This document shows positions 50,747 to 60,229 of a stretch of DNA of 61,051 bases, one piece after another. Both the position numbers and the translations under genes were made by a program. The notes beneath the pieces were generated by a model. It made no database searches and had not been told where the DNA came from. It worked only from the letters and a program-made list of their open reading frames with translations. Source of the stretch: CAYOPZ01 sp964406005. GTDB taxonomy: Bacteria > Bacteroidota > Bacteroidia > Bacteroidales > SM23-62. Positions within the stretch are counted from its first letter, which is position 1. Each line of letters starts with the position of its first letter. The stretch is from the NCBI GenBank assembly GCA_964406005.1, contig CAYOPZ010000019.1:1-61051 (forward strand), written 5' to 3'.

Positions 50747-53700
50747 CGGGTTTCATTTTTCTTTGTTTGTAGTAGGCAAATGCAGATACGCTGAATATGA
50801 CGGCCAGGGTATAATAAACGAAAGAAGGGACCGGCACGGGATCCCCGGCGGCATAGGAATGCATGCCTGACAGGTAATAGTTCACTCCGAAATACGTCAT
50901 CATAACGCTGGCATATCCCAGGACAGATGCCAGGTTGAAGGCGAATATTCCTCTCAGCCCGGGGACGAACCTCATGTGGGCGATAAAGGCATAAACAAAT
51001 ACGGTGATCAGCGCCCAGCTCTCCTTGGCATCCCAGCCCCAGTACCTTCCCCAGGATTCGTTTGCCCAGATACCGCCGAGAAAGGTCCCGATGGTAATCA
51101 GTCCGAGTCCTGCAATCAGGGTCATTTCCGATATGGTGCTGAGGGACCGAACGGATGATCTCACGGTTTCCCGGTTTTTTCCTGTCTGCAAACCCATCAG
51201 GAGAAGATTCAGGAACCCTATCAGGGCGGCAAGACCGAGAAATCCGTAGCTGGAGGCGATCACCGCCACATGGATGGTCAGCCAGTAGGATTTGAGGACC
51301 GGTACAAGGTTGGTCATTTGCGGATCCATCCAGCTCAGGTGCGCTGTTAAAAGGATCATCCACGACAAAACCGCTGTAACTGCCATGGGTGTGGGAGTCC
51401 GCCTGGAAAAAAGCACTCCGGCCAGCATGGTGGCCCAGCTGATATAGATCAGGGATTCATATCCATTGCTCCAGGGTGCATGACCCGAGATGTACCACCG
51501 GAATGCAAGCCCTGCGGTATGCATCCCGAAACCGGCCAGTATGAGTATGACCATCACACGCCTCAACCAGTTCAGCCGGGTCTTTGAACTCAGAACATTA
51601 ACGAGCTGGACAATCAGAAGCACCAGGCCGGTGGCGAAATAAAACGTTGAGAGCCTGTCGAATACATTAATGCGGTTATAAAATATCTCGGCTTTTTGTT
51701 TAAAAGCGGGCGGGATGATGTCTCCCCCCATCCTCTCCTGAAATAACCTGATGTAATCGAGGTATTCATCGGCACTGCTCCAGTCCCCGGTATTCATTCC
51801 GGATACGACAGACTCGAGGTACAGGTTGGTAATATTGGAAGCGAACAGGGAATCGTCCCCCGTATAGACCGCGTGTATGGTCAAGGGGCTGTGCCAGGTA
51901 TGTGCAGGATCATTCCTGTCCGGAAGGATTCTCAGGATCGAACCGGAATAGATCATGTAGCAGATGTTCATCCGTTCGTCCACCCTGAGGATTTCCGTGT
52001 CGAACTTGCTCCTGTCCGAAGCTTTTTTACGGTAGGCTTCCTGTACCTGGTCCAGTATCCTGTATGCATTTTCGGGATCCTCCTGGAAAAAGTCGGTAAA
52101 ACAGGCGTATTTCCCTTCTGTTCCCAGGATGTCGCTGATGCCCTCGTGGGAGATCCTTATCATGGGAACGTTTTGCCAGTGGATGGGATCGGCAAGCATT
52201 CCGAGCAGGACTTCCTCGGGAGAAGCCCCCTCCATGCGTGTTCGTCGTGCAACCTTCCTCAATACTTCCGATGCCAGCGTGTTTACAGGTTTAATCCGGC
52301 CCTGGGAGTCCTGGACGAGGATTTTCCCGAAAGCCTTTGCGTGTTTGTCCGGAATATCAAGGCGGAGGGTGTCGCCGGCAGCAGATACTCCTGTTGAACG
52401 GAAGAATCCAAGCGAAAGGAACACAGCAAGCAGAACAAGGGTTTTTCCCCGGCCGGAAGCCAGCAATTGTTTACCGAGCATGCGGAACCTGCTGTTCGGA
52501 TTGACAAGACTGATCAGGATTCCCGTGAAGAGGAAAAAATATCCCAGATAAGTGACCAGTGTCCCCCAGCGATCCCTGTTGACCGAAAGTACCGTACCCA
52601 TTTCATCCGTATCATAGGAGGCCTGGTAAAAACGGTATCCCCCGTAGTTAAGGATGTTATTCATATATATCCTGTGTTGCATCTCGACCTGCTTCGCCTG
52701 GTCCAGCAATTTCACCCTGCTTTCAAAGGATGACGGGCTTTCAGAACCGGGGTAGCGTTTCAGGATGAAATCCTCGAGTTCCAGGGAGAAAGGAAGTACA
52801 CGGGTGACGGATCCATAGGACATGAAAAGTTCCCGGTTTCCGATTGAAACCTGTCTGGGTTCCCCGCTCATGTTTTTCCCTCCCCACAAAGTGACGTCCC
52901 TGGTTTCCCCGGAAGTTTTAATCCTCAGGGAAAGTGCCGTGGACCCGCCCGATTCTCCTTCCTGCTGCCTGACTGCAAGTACTTCTGCGGCCGGCTGAAA
53001 ATCCGAAAGGGCAAGGCTGAGGGAACCGAAATTGAAGACCGACATGGGCTGGAAAAGGTGTTCCGTGTCCCGGGCCAGGGTGTCTTCTGTCTGGTCGGTC
53101 ATGTGAAAAACATATACAGGGTAGGGGGCCGTAAACAACAGGGAATCGCCGGCGGAACGCAGCCTGACACCGTCCGGATTGTTCCTGTTGAAATGGAACA
53201 GCTGGTCTCCTATCCATTTGCTCTCGGAATCGTAAAAGACAATGGTTGTCCTGCCCGAGGAAGTTGAAAGCGCAAGCAGCGCGGCAGGTTTCCCTCCGGC
53301 TGAGGATTTAAGCATGGGGCGAGCATTCCTCAAATGATCGAGATATTGTATCCGTATGACGGATCCGCCGGTACGGATTCGCATCAGGTTTTTCGGATTG
53401 CTGATCTCGGAGAGATGGATTTTTTTTTCACCCCGGAATGTGCGCTCATCCGAGATGACCTGTACGTTGATGTATGCCTCGTCGGATAAGACCAGGCTTG
53501 ATCGCGCCCCTTCCCTTATGTGCATGGTCCCGGTAAAGCCGGTATACCTTGTGATGCCGGCGCCCAGGATGACCAGTATGAAAGCGAGATGAAAAACCAG
53601 GATGGTTAGTTTCCCTTTGCGGAAAACCCGGTGGGTGATCATGCTGCCTGTCAGATTGGTGATTGCCAGGATAAAGAGCAGTTCAAACCAGGTTGCATTG

Positions 53701-53852
53701 TAGATATGTGCCCTGGCCGTTTCCGTGCCGAAATCATTTTCAATAACCGTAGCCATGGCAATACTCAGGGCGAAGACGATAAAGAGTACCGCTGTCAGGC
53801 GGAATGAAAAAAGTATATTGGTGATGTTTTTCAAAAGAGATCTGTCGAACAA
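50724..53852 (-). CDS. ccsBA: fused cytochrome c biogenesis protein CcsBA (ResB-ResC)
   Basis: 1042 residues from a TTG start (no ATG before residue 33; another TTG is codon 7). The N-terminal ~450 are CcsB/ResB: four membrane helices and a large periplasmic region. A linker (~480-730) follows, including a DIPDKHAKAFGKILVQDSQG segment. The C-terminal ~290 are CcsA/ResC with the heme-handling WWD loop WANESWGRYWGWDAKESW and flanking His residues (for example FGMHTAGLAFRW, IAHMRFVPG). The fusion exports heme and ligates it to apocytochrome c (System II). First gene of an operon with SCO1, the Cys-rich ORF and ctaB. Confidence 0.93.
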   Translation of the reverse strand: MFDRSLLKNITNILFSFRLTAVLFIVFALSIAMATVIENDFGTETARAHIYNATWFELLFILAITNLTGSMITHRVFRKGKLTILVFHLAFILVILGAGITRYTGFTGTMHIREGARSSLVLSDEAYINVQVISDERTFRGEKKIHLSEISNPKNLMRIRTGGSVIRIQYLDHLRNARPMLKSSAGGKPAALLALSTSSGRTTIVFYDSESKWIGDQLFHFNRNNPDGVRLRSAGDSLLFTAPYPVYVFHMTDQTEDTLARDTEHLFQPMSVFNFGSLSLALSDFQPAAEVLAVRQQEGESGGSTALSLRIKTSGETRDVTLWGGKNMSGEPRQVSIGNRELFMSYGSVTRVLPFSLELEDFILKRYPGSESPSSFESRVKLLDQAKQVEMQHRIYMNNILNYGGYRFYQASYDTDEMGTVLSVNRDRWGTLVTYLGYFFLFTGILISLVNPNSRFRMLGKQLLASGRGKTLVLLAVFLSLGFFRSTGVSAAGDTLRLDIPDKHAKAFGKILVQDSQGRIKPVNTLASEVLRKVARRTRMEGASPEEVLLGMLADPIHWQNVPMIRISHEGISDILGTEGKYACFTDFFQEDPENAYRILDQVQEAYRKKASDRSKFDTEILRVDERMNICYMIYSGSILRILPDRNDPAHTWHSPLTIHAVYTGDDSLFASNITNLYLESVVSGMNTGDWSSADEYLDYIRLFQERMGGDIIPPAFKQKAEIFYNRINVFDRLSTFYFATGLVLLIVQLVNVLSSKTRLNWLRRVMVILILAGFGMHTAGLAFRWYISGHAPWSNGYESLIYISWATMLAGVLFSRRTPTPMAVTAVLSWMILLTAHLSWMDPQMTNLVPVLKSYWLTIHVAVIASSYGFLGLAALIGFLNLLLMGLQTGKNRETVRSSVRSLSTISEMTLIAGLGLITIGTFLGGIWANESWGRYWGWDAKESWALITVFVYAFIAHMRFVPGLRGIFAFNLASVLGYASVMMTYFGVNYYLSGMHSYAAGDPVPVPSFVYYTLAVIFSVSAFAYYKQRKMKPDAGHKDT

Positions 53853-53859
53853 TTGGCCG

Positions 53860-53867
53860 CAAATTTA
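53860..53867 (-). promoter_or_regulatory. possible -7 promoter element of ccsBA
   Basis: Plus-strand CAAATTTA, TAAATTTG on the minus strand, matching TAnnTTTG. It lies only 8 nt before the TTG at 53852, implying either a near-leaderless transcript or initiation at the TTG of codon 7. Confidence 0.35.
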
Positions 53868-54013
53868 AAGACAAAAAAGTCTTTTTAACCTTTAACGGAA
53901 CTTTTTTTTTAATAATTGTCGCAACATTGTATAAATGATGTATTTTCATAGCATTGTAACCCTCCATATTAAAACTACGTATATAATCTCCGGTTACTGA
54001 CAGTGAATTCAAT

Positions 54014-54679
54014 ATGAGCGTGAAAGGGTTCATTTCGAAAGGTTACCTGATGGTGACCTTTGCCATATGTGCCGTTCCGGTTGCAGGTCAAATGGGGACA
54101 AGACAATCCTTTTTTGAACTTGAACCGGGTGCCGGTCCCGTCTTTTTAACGGGGGATATAGGATCCGTCGGTGTCGGAGGCAACCTTGGCCTTGCCCTGC
54201 GATACAGGGTGCAGGCACACCTTGCCATAAAAGCCACTTTGAGCGGAGGTATGATATTTGGTTCTGATGCAGGTACTGAAAATGAAAGCAGGGGTTATAA
54301 GTATTATACCTATTTCGGAGAAGTAACCGGCCAGTTGGAATTCTGGATGTTAAAAGAGGGCCGGGGCTTCTCAAGCACAGGGATGAGGTCTTATAAACCC
54401 AGGATTCGACCCTATATATACGCAGGTGGCGGACCTGTATTTTATTTTCCGGTACATTACCACGAGAATGCCGAAGAGCTCGAAGAATTTGATCCCTACA
54501 CCATTATGCTGGCTGCAGGCGCAGGTTTTCTCTACAAGATCAATGCTGACTGGTTGTGGGGATTCCAGGCCGGCGGAAGGCTGGTGCCCAGCGATTATCT
54601 GGATGGATTTTCTCCTCCCGGCTCCAATTCCAATGATTCGTATTATACTGCCCAGGTAACCCTTGTGTACAGGTTTTGA
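54014..54679 (+). CDS. outer membrane beta-barrel protein, DUF6089-like
   Basis: 221 residues with a signal peptide (GYLMVTFAICAVPVAGQ). The mature part has eight or so amphipathic strands (GAGPVFLTGDIG, RPYIYAGGGPVFYFPVHYH) and ends in a terminal aromatic (YTAQVTLVYRF), the outer membrane insertion signal. Resembles small OmpA-like barrels of Bacteroidota (DUF6089) with no known activity. It is divergent from ccsBA. Confidence 0.75.
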   Translation: MSVKGFISKGYLMVTFAICAVPVAGQMGTRQSFFELEPGAGPVFLTGDIGSVGVGGNLGLALRYRVQAHLAIKATLSGGMIFGSDAGTENESRGYKYYTYFGEVTGQLEFWMLKEGRGFSSTGMRSYKPRIRPYIYAGGGPVFYFPVHYHENAEELEEFDPYTIMLAAGAGFLYKINADWLWGFQAGGRLVPSDYLDGFSPPGSNSNDSYYTAQVTLVYRF

Positions 54680-54755
54680 TGCTTTTGGATCACGCTAATT
54701 TTATTGTAATCTGAATTTTAACACCTCTTTACCATCTCCCTGTAAGAATTATTTC

Positions 54756-54763
54756 TATTTTTG
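54756..54763 (+). promoter_or_regulatory. -7 promoter element of the DUF5916 gene
   Basis: TATTTTTG fits TAnnTTTG, 64 nt before the start at 54827. Confidence 0.5.
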
Positions 54764-54826
54764 TGGTTTCTACGAACCGGCGGGTATAATGATATACCAG
54801 ACTGAATATCAGTCAAATATGCACAT

Positions 54827-57070
54827 ATGATATTTAACTGTACTTACAGGAAGCTTATTATCTTCCTGTTCCTTGTTTCCCTTATCCGTAGTCCGCTTTT
54901 TGCCCGGGATTCGTCATCCCCGGTTGTCATACAAAAACTGGAAGGTTCGCTGGTATTTGACGGGATGCCTGGCGAACCGGCCTGGGAAGCCATTTCTCCC
55001 TTTCATATGGTCATGCACAGCCCTGTTTTTGGAAATGAACCTTCGGAAAGTACCGATATAAGGGTGGCGTACGATGATGAATACATTTATGTCGGCGCTT
55101 CATTTTATACCAGGGATGCTTCCCTGATCCAGTCTTCATCAAAACAACGGGATGCGACCGGGGGAGGCAGTGACTGGCTGGGGGTGCTTTTTGATACCTA
55201 TAATGACAATGAAAATGCTGTGATTTTCTGGACCAACCCATCGGGCCTGCGGACCGATATGAGCGTAGCCAACGATGCCGTGACAAGCCGTCCCGATATC
55301 CTGCCGATAAATACCTCCTGGAATACTTTCTGGGATGTAAAAACACAAGTAAATGACGATGGATGGTTTATTGAAATGCGCATTCCGGTATCGAGCCTGA
55401 AGTTCCAGGTTGTTAACGGGGAAGCAGTCATGGGCATGACACTGATAAGGTCGGTTCCCTACCTGAACGAGATTTATACCTACCCGGCCATTACCAATGA
55501 TTTCGGCCAGTGGAGCGACATAAGGGCCTCCCGTGCCCAGGACGTCGTTTTCCGGGATCTTACATCCCGGAAACCCCTGTATGTTACGCCCTATGTGATC
55601 GGAGGGGTAACCCAGTCGAATTCCCTGAACGAAGCCGGGACGGCTTACGATTACGCGAGGAAGGATAAGCTCGATGCCGGACTGGACCTGAAATACGGGA
55701 TAACTAGCAATCTTACCCTTGATGCTACGCTGAATACTGATTTTGCACAGGTTGAAGCGGACGACGAAAAGGTAAACCTGGAGCATTTTGCCCTTTATTT
55801 CGAAGAAAAACGTCAGTTCTTCCTGGAAAGGGCCAGTCTGTTTGATTTTAATACAGGAGGACAGTCTACTTTATTTTACAGCCGGAGAATAGGGCTGGAC
55901 AGGGATTTCAATCCTGTACCCATCATCGGGGGGTTACGGTTGACAGCCCGTGAAGGTCAGTGGGATGCGGGATTGATCAATATGCAGACAGCCGCCTCGG
56001 GAGATCTGACTTCGGAGAATTTCGGCATTTTGAGAGTGAAGCGAAGGATGATCAATGAAAATTCGTATACCGGCGGGATCGTGACTTCAAGGCTCGGCAC
56101 GGATGGAAGTTACAATGAAGTATACGGCCTGGATGCATTGATCAGGGTAACCGGGAATGAATATCTGAAGCTCGCCTGGGGACAATCCTTCGAAACGGGA
56201 CAGAACAACCGGCCTTTTTCATTGGATAATGCAATTTATGTTGTAAACTGGGAACGACGGAAAAACGTGGGTTTTTATTATGGCCTGTATGCCAGCGGAT
56301 CAGGAAAGGATTTTAATCCGGGCATAGGTTTCCTGCAACGCGGGGACTATCGCCTGTTCGGGAGCAGGTTGAACTATAGATGGCTGATGGGTGAGGATTC
56401 ACCCATATTGAATCACGGTCCGGGATTAGATCTGTTTGCATTTTTCAGTCAGAGCCATGGAGCCCTGGAATTCGTGAATGACCGTTTGTCTTATCAGGTT
56501 CTGCTTAAGAACAACTGGATGTTCAGTTTGGATTTCAGCTACAGATATGACAATTTGTTTGAACCGTTCGTAATTGCCGATGATGCCAGTGTGCCGGTAG
56601 GAGAATACTATTATCCCAATATGCAGGTGAGGATTACAACGCCCATGACAAGATCCGCCTGGTCCGGGATTTCGGCAGAAGGAGGAAGATACTTTGACGG
56701 CAGGTATTTATCCCTTACCGTAACGCCCACCTGGAGTCTTTCTTCAAGTTTCACAGTCAGCGGGGAATATCAGTACAACAATGTGGATTTCAACCAAAGG
56801 GGCCAGCACTTCATAAATCATATAGGACGTTTGAAAACACTGTATATGTTCAATACGAAACTTTCCGCAAGTGCCTTTATACAATACAACTCTTCGGAAA
56901 GCAACGTAATGTCCAATTTCCGTTTTCGCTATAATCCGAGGGAAGGGAATGATTTTTACCTGGTTTACAATGAAGGCACGAATACGAACCTGGAACGGGA
57001 AACCTTAAGCATCCCGCGAATGGCCTCACGGACCATTCTACTGAAGTACACCTATACTTTCAGGTTCTGA
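54827..57070 (+). CDS. CBM9-like domain plus DUF5916 beta-barrel protein
   Basis: 747 residues. Signal peptide (LIIFLFLVSLIRSPLFA), a CBM9-like beta-sandwich (~30-230: DGMPGEPAWEAISPF, RVAYDDEYIYVGASF), and a DUF5916 barrel (~240-747) that begins LYVTPYVIGG, contains EADDEKVNLEHFALYFEEKR and RQFFLERASLFDF, and ends in aromatic-rich LLKYTYTFRF. The family is common in Bacteroidota outer membranes and may bind carbohydrate or other ligand at the surface. No sugar-processing genes are adjacent. Confidence 0.85.
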   Translation: MIFNCTYRKLIIFLFLVSLIRSPLFARDSSSPVVIQKLEGSLVFDGMPGEPAWEAISPFHMVMHSPVFGNEPSESTDIRVAYDDEYIYVGASFYTRDASLIQSSSKQRDATGGGSDWLGVLFDTYNDNENAVIFWTNPSGLRTDMSVANDAVTSRPDILPINTSWNTFWDVKTQVNDDGWFIEMRIPVSSLKFQVVNGEAVMGMTLIRSVPYLNEIYTYPAITNDFGQWSDIRASRAQDVVFRDLTSRKPLYVTPYVIGGVTQSNSLNEAGTAYDYARKDKLDAGLDLKYGITSNLTLDATLNTDFAQVEADDEKVNLEHFALYFEEKRQFFLERASLFDFNTGGQSTLFYSRRIGLDRDFNPVPIIGGLRLTAREGQWDAGLINMQTAASGDLTSENFGILRVKRRMINENSYTGGIVTSRLGTDGSYNEVYGLDALIRVTGNEYLKLAWGQSFETGQNNRPFSLDNAIYVVNWERRKNVGFYYGLYASGSGKDFNPGIGFLQRGDYRLFGSRLNYRWLMGEDSPILNHGPGLDLFAFFSQSHGALEFVNDRLSYQVLLKNNWMFSLDFSYRYDNLFEPFVIADDASVPVGEYYYPNMQVRITTPMTRSAWSGISAEGGRYFDGRYLSLTVTPTWSLSSSFTVSGEYQYNNVDFNQRGQHFINHIGRLKTLYMFNTKLSASAFIQYNSSESNVMSNFRFRYNPREGNDFYLVYNEGTNTNLERETLSIPRMASRTILLKYTYTFRF

Positions 57071-57084
57071 TCCAGTGAATCCTT

Positions 57085-57570
57085 ATGCTGTTCGACGAGT
57101 TTACATATCTGAAACCTGAAGACTCGGCTCCGGAACTGGAAATCGAAACCCTGGACAGGGAGATCATCCGAACCCGGGATAAAAGCATCCTGTTCATTAA
57201 CTTTTTCATTATTCCCTGCAGGCATTGCCACAAAATGCTGGAATACCTGGAAGAGAATATATGGCCTGATTTCCGGGAGAAGAACATCCGGCTGGTATCC
57301 ATAGGACGGGATCATACGGTTGAGGAGCTTACCGTCCTGAGAAACAATGGAAATTACAGCCTTCCATTCGCAGCAGATCCTGACAGATCCGTATATTCCC
57401 GGTTTGCTGAAAGAAAAGTTCCCAGGAATTACCTGTTTGATGCGGAAGGGCGGCTCGTACACCATACCCGTGGTTTCGATCCTGAACAGATGCAGACACT
57501 GACGTTTGTCCTTGCAAATCTTATTTCCCGAACGACGGATCACGGGCGACCGTCGCCTTTTCCTAAATGA
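57085..57570 (+). CDS. thioredoxin-fold (TlpA/AhpC-TSA-like) protein
   Basis: 161 residues without a signal peptide. Redoxin pattern: PELEIETLDREIIRTRDKSI, then the CXXC-like site IPCRHCHKML near residue 50, IRLVSIGRD, LPFAADPDRSVYSRFAERKV (Arg/Pro loop with cis-Pro RNYLFDAEGRL). The active site reads CRHC rather than CGPC or the peroxiredoxin single Cys. Likely a thiol oxidoreductase or peroxidase of unknown partner. It starts 14 nt after the DUF5916 gene, possibly the same transcript. Confidence 0.75.
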   Translation: MLFDEFTYLKPEDSAPELEIETLDREIIRTRDKSILFINFFIIPCRHCHKMLEYLEENIWPDFREKNIRLVSIGRDHTVEELTVLRNNGNYSLPFAADPDRSVYSRFAERKVPRNYLFDAEGRLVHHTRGFDPEQMQTLTFVLANLISRTTDHGRPSPFPK

Positions 57571-57622
57571 TCAGAAAAGATTAATTTTGTTTTAAGCGCA
57601 GGGAAAAATTTACTCTTCATTT

Positions 57623-58309
57623 ATGTTTACAAGGCCTTCTTCATTCAGTGTATTGTACGGAATCCAGAGAACATTCCTTTCCGTACTTTACATGATCAGT
57701 GTATTAGCCTTGTTCTGGCTGCTGTTTTTCCTGCTGCACGACATTATCGGAGCAAACGGTGTGGTCATCGTTTTGTCCTCCATTCTGTACCTTGTCCTGG
57801 TTGTCATCCTTTACGGTTTCATCCATGTCATCATGTACATCCCTGCAAACCTTGCAGGTGCGTTTGATCCCCTGAAGAACGATATTGCCCGGCGCCAGAT
57901 CAGCTCCTCGCAGGACCTGGCGGACAGGCTGGCCGAATTCATGACATCCTTTTTCAACTTCGCTTTTTTTGACATTGAGTGCACCATTGTAAGGATCCGG
58001 GACCAGGACAGTTCACATCCCCGCGGATATATCCGCCGGCAGGACAACCCGGTACTGGATGAACTCGAAAATATATCGAGGGAAACACTTGACACTTCTT
58101 ACTGCGGCAAAATCAGGTCTGACAGGGGTGCTTTGCATCTGTACCTCACGCCCCTTGTATTCGGAGAGGAATGGCTCGGATACATTGCCGTAATGAGCAG
58201 AAGAAGGCTCGGGAAAGTGTTCCGGAATCTTCTGACCGAATTTGAGAATGATTTTGTAGATGATCAGGTGATCCATGTACTCGGTACCGGGCAGGCAGCC
58301 CGGGGCTGA
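57623..58309 (+). CDS. membrane protein with cytoplasmic GAF-like domain
   Basis: 228 residues. Two long hydrophobic helices (~15-45 and ~50-75: LALFWLLFFLLHDIIGA, IVLSSILYLVLVVILYGF), then a soluble ~140-residue domain with strands LHLYLTPLVFGEEWLGYIAV and a C-terminal helix RKVFRNLLTEFEND-like segment resembling GAF/PAS ligand-binding folds. No output domain is visible. I do not recognise the family. It begins the run leading to the exchanger gene, 23 nt apart. Confidence 0.55.
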   Translation: MFTRPSSFSVLYGIQRTFLSVLYMISVLALFWLLFFLLHDIIGANGVVIVLSSILYLVLVVILYGFIHVIMYIPANLAGAFDPLKNDIARRQISSSQDLADRLAEFMTSFFNFAFFDIECTIVRIRDQDSSHPRGYIRRQDNPVLDELENISRETLDTSYCGKIRSDRGALHLYLTPLVFGEEWLGYIAVMSRRRLGKVFRNLLTEFENDFVDDQVIHVLGTGQAARG

Positions 58310-58332
58310 AACCAATTACACCCGGAAACAGT

Positions 58333-59481
58333 ATGGCATTGCACATAACCGTATCGATAGCATTGATGTTTGTAAGCTGCCTGATCATCTGGAGGTCCGC
58401 GGCAGGATTTGGGATGGCATCGGATTTCCTGGGTCGAAAACTTACATACGGAATAAAAGGGGCTACGATCAACGCCATAGCTTCTTCCATGCCGGAGTTC
58501 CTTTCTTCCTTCTTCTTCCTGTTTTATCTGAAAGATGTGAATGGTTTTTCCGGTGGACTGGGAATCACTGCCGGGAGTTCCATATTTAACCTGCTCGTCA
58601 TTCCTGCCCTGGTAATCCTTATCGTGCCGGTCACAAGTCCGGGAAAGGCGGTGGAAATTTCCAGAAAAGTGTTATTCCGGGATAGTATTGTATTGGTTTT
58701 TACCATTTTGGTTCTTATTATAGTCATTGACCAGGATCGTTTGCGGTGGTATCACGGTTTGGTTCTTGTGCTGGTTTACATCCTGTACATTGCCCATATG
58801 TTTCTTTCAATGAGACGGATCAGAAAACCTTTGTCGCCCCCGCCTGCCGTAAAAAGGAATTTCTCCGATGAGAATGTGATTCTGAAGATATTGAAGCTGA
58901 GAATCGAATACCTCGTTCCGGGCAAAAGGGAATTGAACAATAACAGTTCATGGATCCTTTTGACCATCAGTACGATAATTATGTCATTCGGGACCTGGCT
59001 CCTGGTCTTCGGAACGAAAAATCTCAGCGAGGCATTGAACATACCCATACTGTTTATTGCGGTCATCCTTTCGGCGGCGGCATCCAGTGTGCCGGATACC
59101 GTCATTTCCGTCAGGGACGCCCGCAAGGGCAATTATGACGATGCCATATCCAATGCCCTCGGAAGCAATATCTTTGACATATCCTTTGCCCTGGGGCTGC
59201 CCTTGTTTCTATATACACTGATATACGGGAACATTAAAATGGAGCAGAACGTCGTTGAGCTGAGTGCAGAGCTGTGGATGTTTCTTCTTGTCACCACTTT
59301 TCTGGGTTGCCTGATTTTCCTGAGCGGGAAACGGATGACAGGATCAAGGGCTTATATGTTCCTCGTCATATATTTGATTTTCCTGCTGTATATCATCGGG
59401 CAGGCGCTGCATCTTCCTTTCATGGATCGCTTTTCACAAACCCTGTTTCACTTTGTAGACTGGCTGAAATCCCTTTTTTAA
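58333..59481 (+). CDS. sodium/calcium exchanger-type cation antiporter (CaCA)
   Basis: 382 residues with ten or eleven membrane helices and two inverted alpha-repeats: GATINAIASSMPEFLSSFFF with GSSIFNLL, and VILSAAASSVPDTVISVRDA with LGSNIFDISFALG. Each keeps the acidic residue (Glu and Asp) that binds the transported cation. Family members exchange Ca2+ for Na+ or H+ (YrbG-like). Probably removes calcium from the cytoplasm. A loop of ~70 residues links the halves (residues 160-215). Confidence 0.9.
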   Translation: MALHITVSIALMFVSCLIIWRSAAGFGMASDFLGRKLTYGIKGATINAIASSMPEFLSSFFFLFYLKDVNGFSGGLGITAGSSIFNLLVIPALVILIVPVTSPGKAVEISRKVLFRDSIVLVFTILVLIIVIDQDRLRWYHGLVLVLVYILYIAHMFLSMRRIRKPLSPPPAVKRNFSDENVILKILKLRIEYLVPGKRELNNNSSWILLTISTIIMSFGTWLLVFGTKNLSEALNIPILFIAVILSAAASSVPDTVISVRDARKGNYDDAISNALGSNIFDISFALGLPLFLYTLIYGNIKMEQNVVELSAELWMFLLVTTFLGCLIFLSGKRMTGSRAYMFLVIYLIFLLYIIGQALHLPFMDRFSQTLFHFVDWLKSLF

Positions 59482-59499
59482 CCCGGACCGGGCTTTTTT
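59482..59499 (+). terminator. weak terminator after the exchanger gene
   Basis: CCCG (59482-59485), loop GAC, CGGG (59489-59492), then C and six T. Stem is only 4 bp. Confidence 0.35.
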
Positions 59500-59527
59500 C
59501 GGCCGGTTTTCTTATTTTCGTGTCATT

Positions 59528-60196
59528 ATGAATCTGAAGCAGATCGCAGGAGAAAAAGCCGTAGAATATGTCGAAGACGGTATGATCGTGGGGTTGGGTA
59601 CCGGTTCTACCGCATATTTCGCCATCCGGAAAATTGCCGAAAAGGTGCGTGAAGGGATGAAGATTACGGGCGTCTGCACTTCGATCGCTACCCGGGAACT
59701 TGCAGAACAGTGGGACATCCCGGTTGCGGATGTTGATGAAGCAGACCATATAGATCTGACCATTGACGGCGCCGATGAGGTGGATCCGCAGGGGAACGGC
59801 ATCAAGGGCGGGGGAGGGGCGCTGCTTTTTGAGAAGATCGTTGCCTCGGTTTCCGATCAGAATATATGGGTGGTCGAGGAACGCAAACGTGTCAGGCAAC
59901 TGGGAACCTTCCCTCTGCCGGTCGAGATCTTACCCTTCGGACATACACTGGTGCACAGGATTTTCTCTGAAAAGGGGTACCGCCCGGAATGGAGAAAAAA
60001 AGGGGATAAAATGTTCACTACAGACGGGAAACATTACCTCGCCGACCTGCACCTCGGTGTGATCGAAGATCCTTTCAGGCTTGATGCCGACCTTAAAAAC
60101 ATCCCCGGTGTGGTCGAACACGGGCTGTTCCTGAATACCGTAAACAAGGTGATCTGTGCCGGCGTGAAGGGAACCGAGGTCATAACCTTCAGGTAG
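59528..60196 (+). CDS. rpiA: ribose 5-phosphate isomerase A
   Basis: 222 residues, normal length. It interconverts ribose 5-phosphate and ribulose 5-phosphate in the pentose phosphate pathway. Motifs: GMIVGLGTGSTAYFAIRKI (phosphate-binding), TIDGADEVDPQGN (catalytic Asp region), IKGGGGALLFEKIVA (catalytic Glu/Lys) and the C-terminal NIPGVVEHGLFLN. All are intact. Cytoplasmic. Between the exchanger gene and SMUG2; 33 nt to the next gene. Confidence 0.96.
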   Translation: MNLKQIAGEKAVEYVEDGMIVGLGTGSTAYFAIRKIAEKVREGMKITGVCTSIATRELAEQWDIPVADVDEADHIDLTIDGADEVDPQGNGIKGGGGALLFEKIVASVSDQNIWVVEERKRVRQLGTFPLPVEILPFGHTLVHRIFSEKGYRPEWRKKGDKMFTTDGKHYLADLHLGVIEDPFRLDADLKNIPGVVEHGLFLNTVNKVICAGVKGTEVITFR

Positions 60197-60229
60197 TGTG
60201 TTCCCTCCATTCCGCAATCCGTCGTTTGT

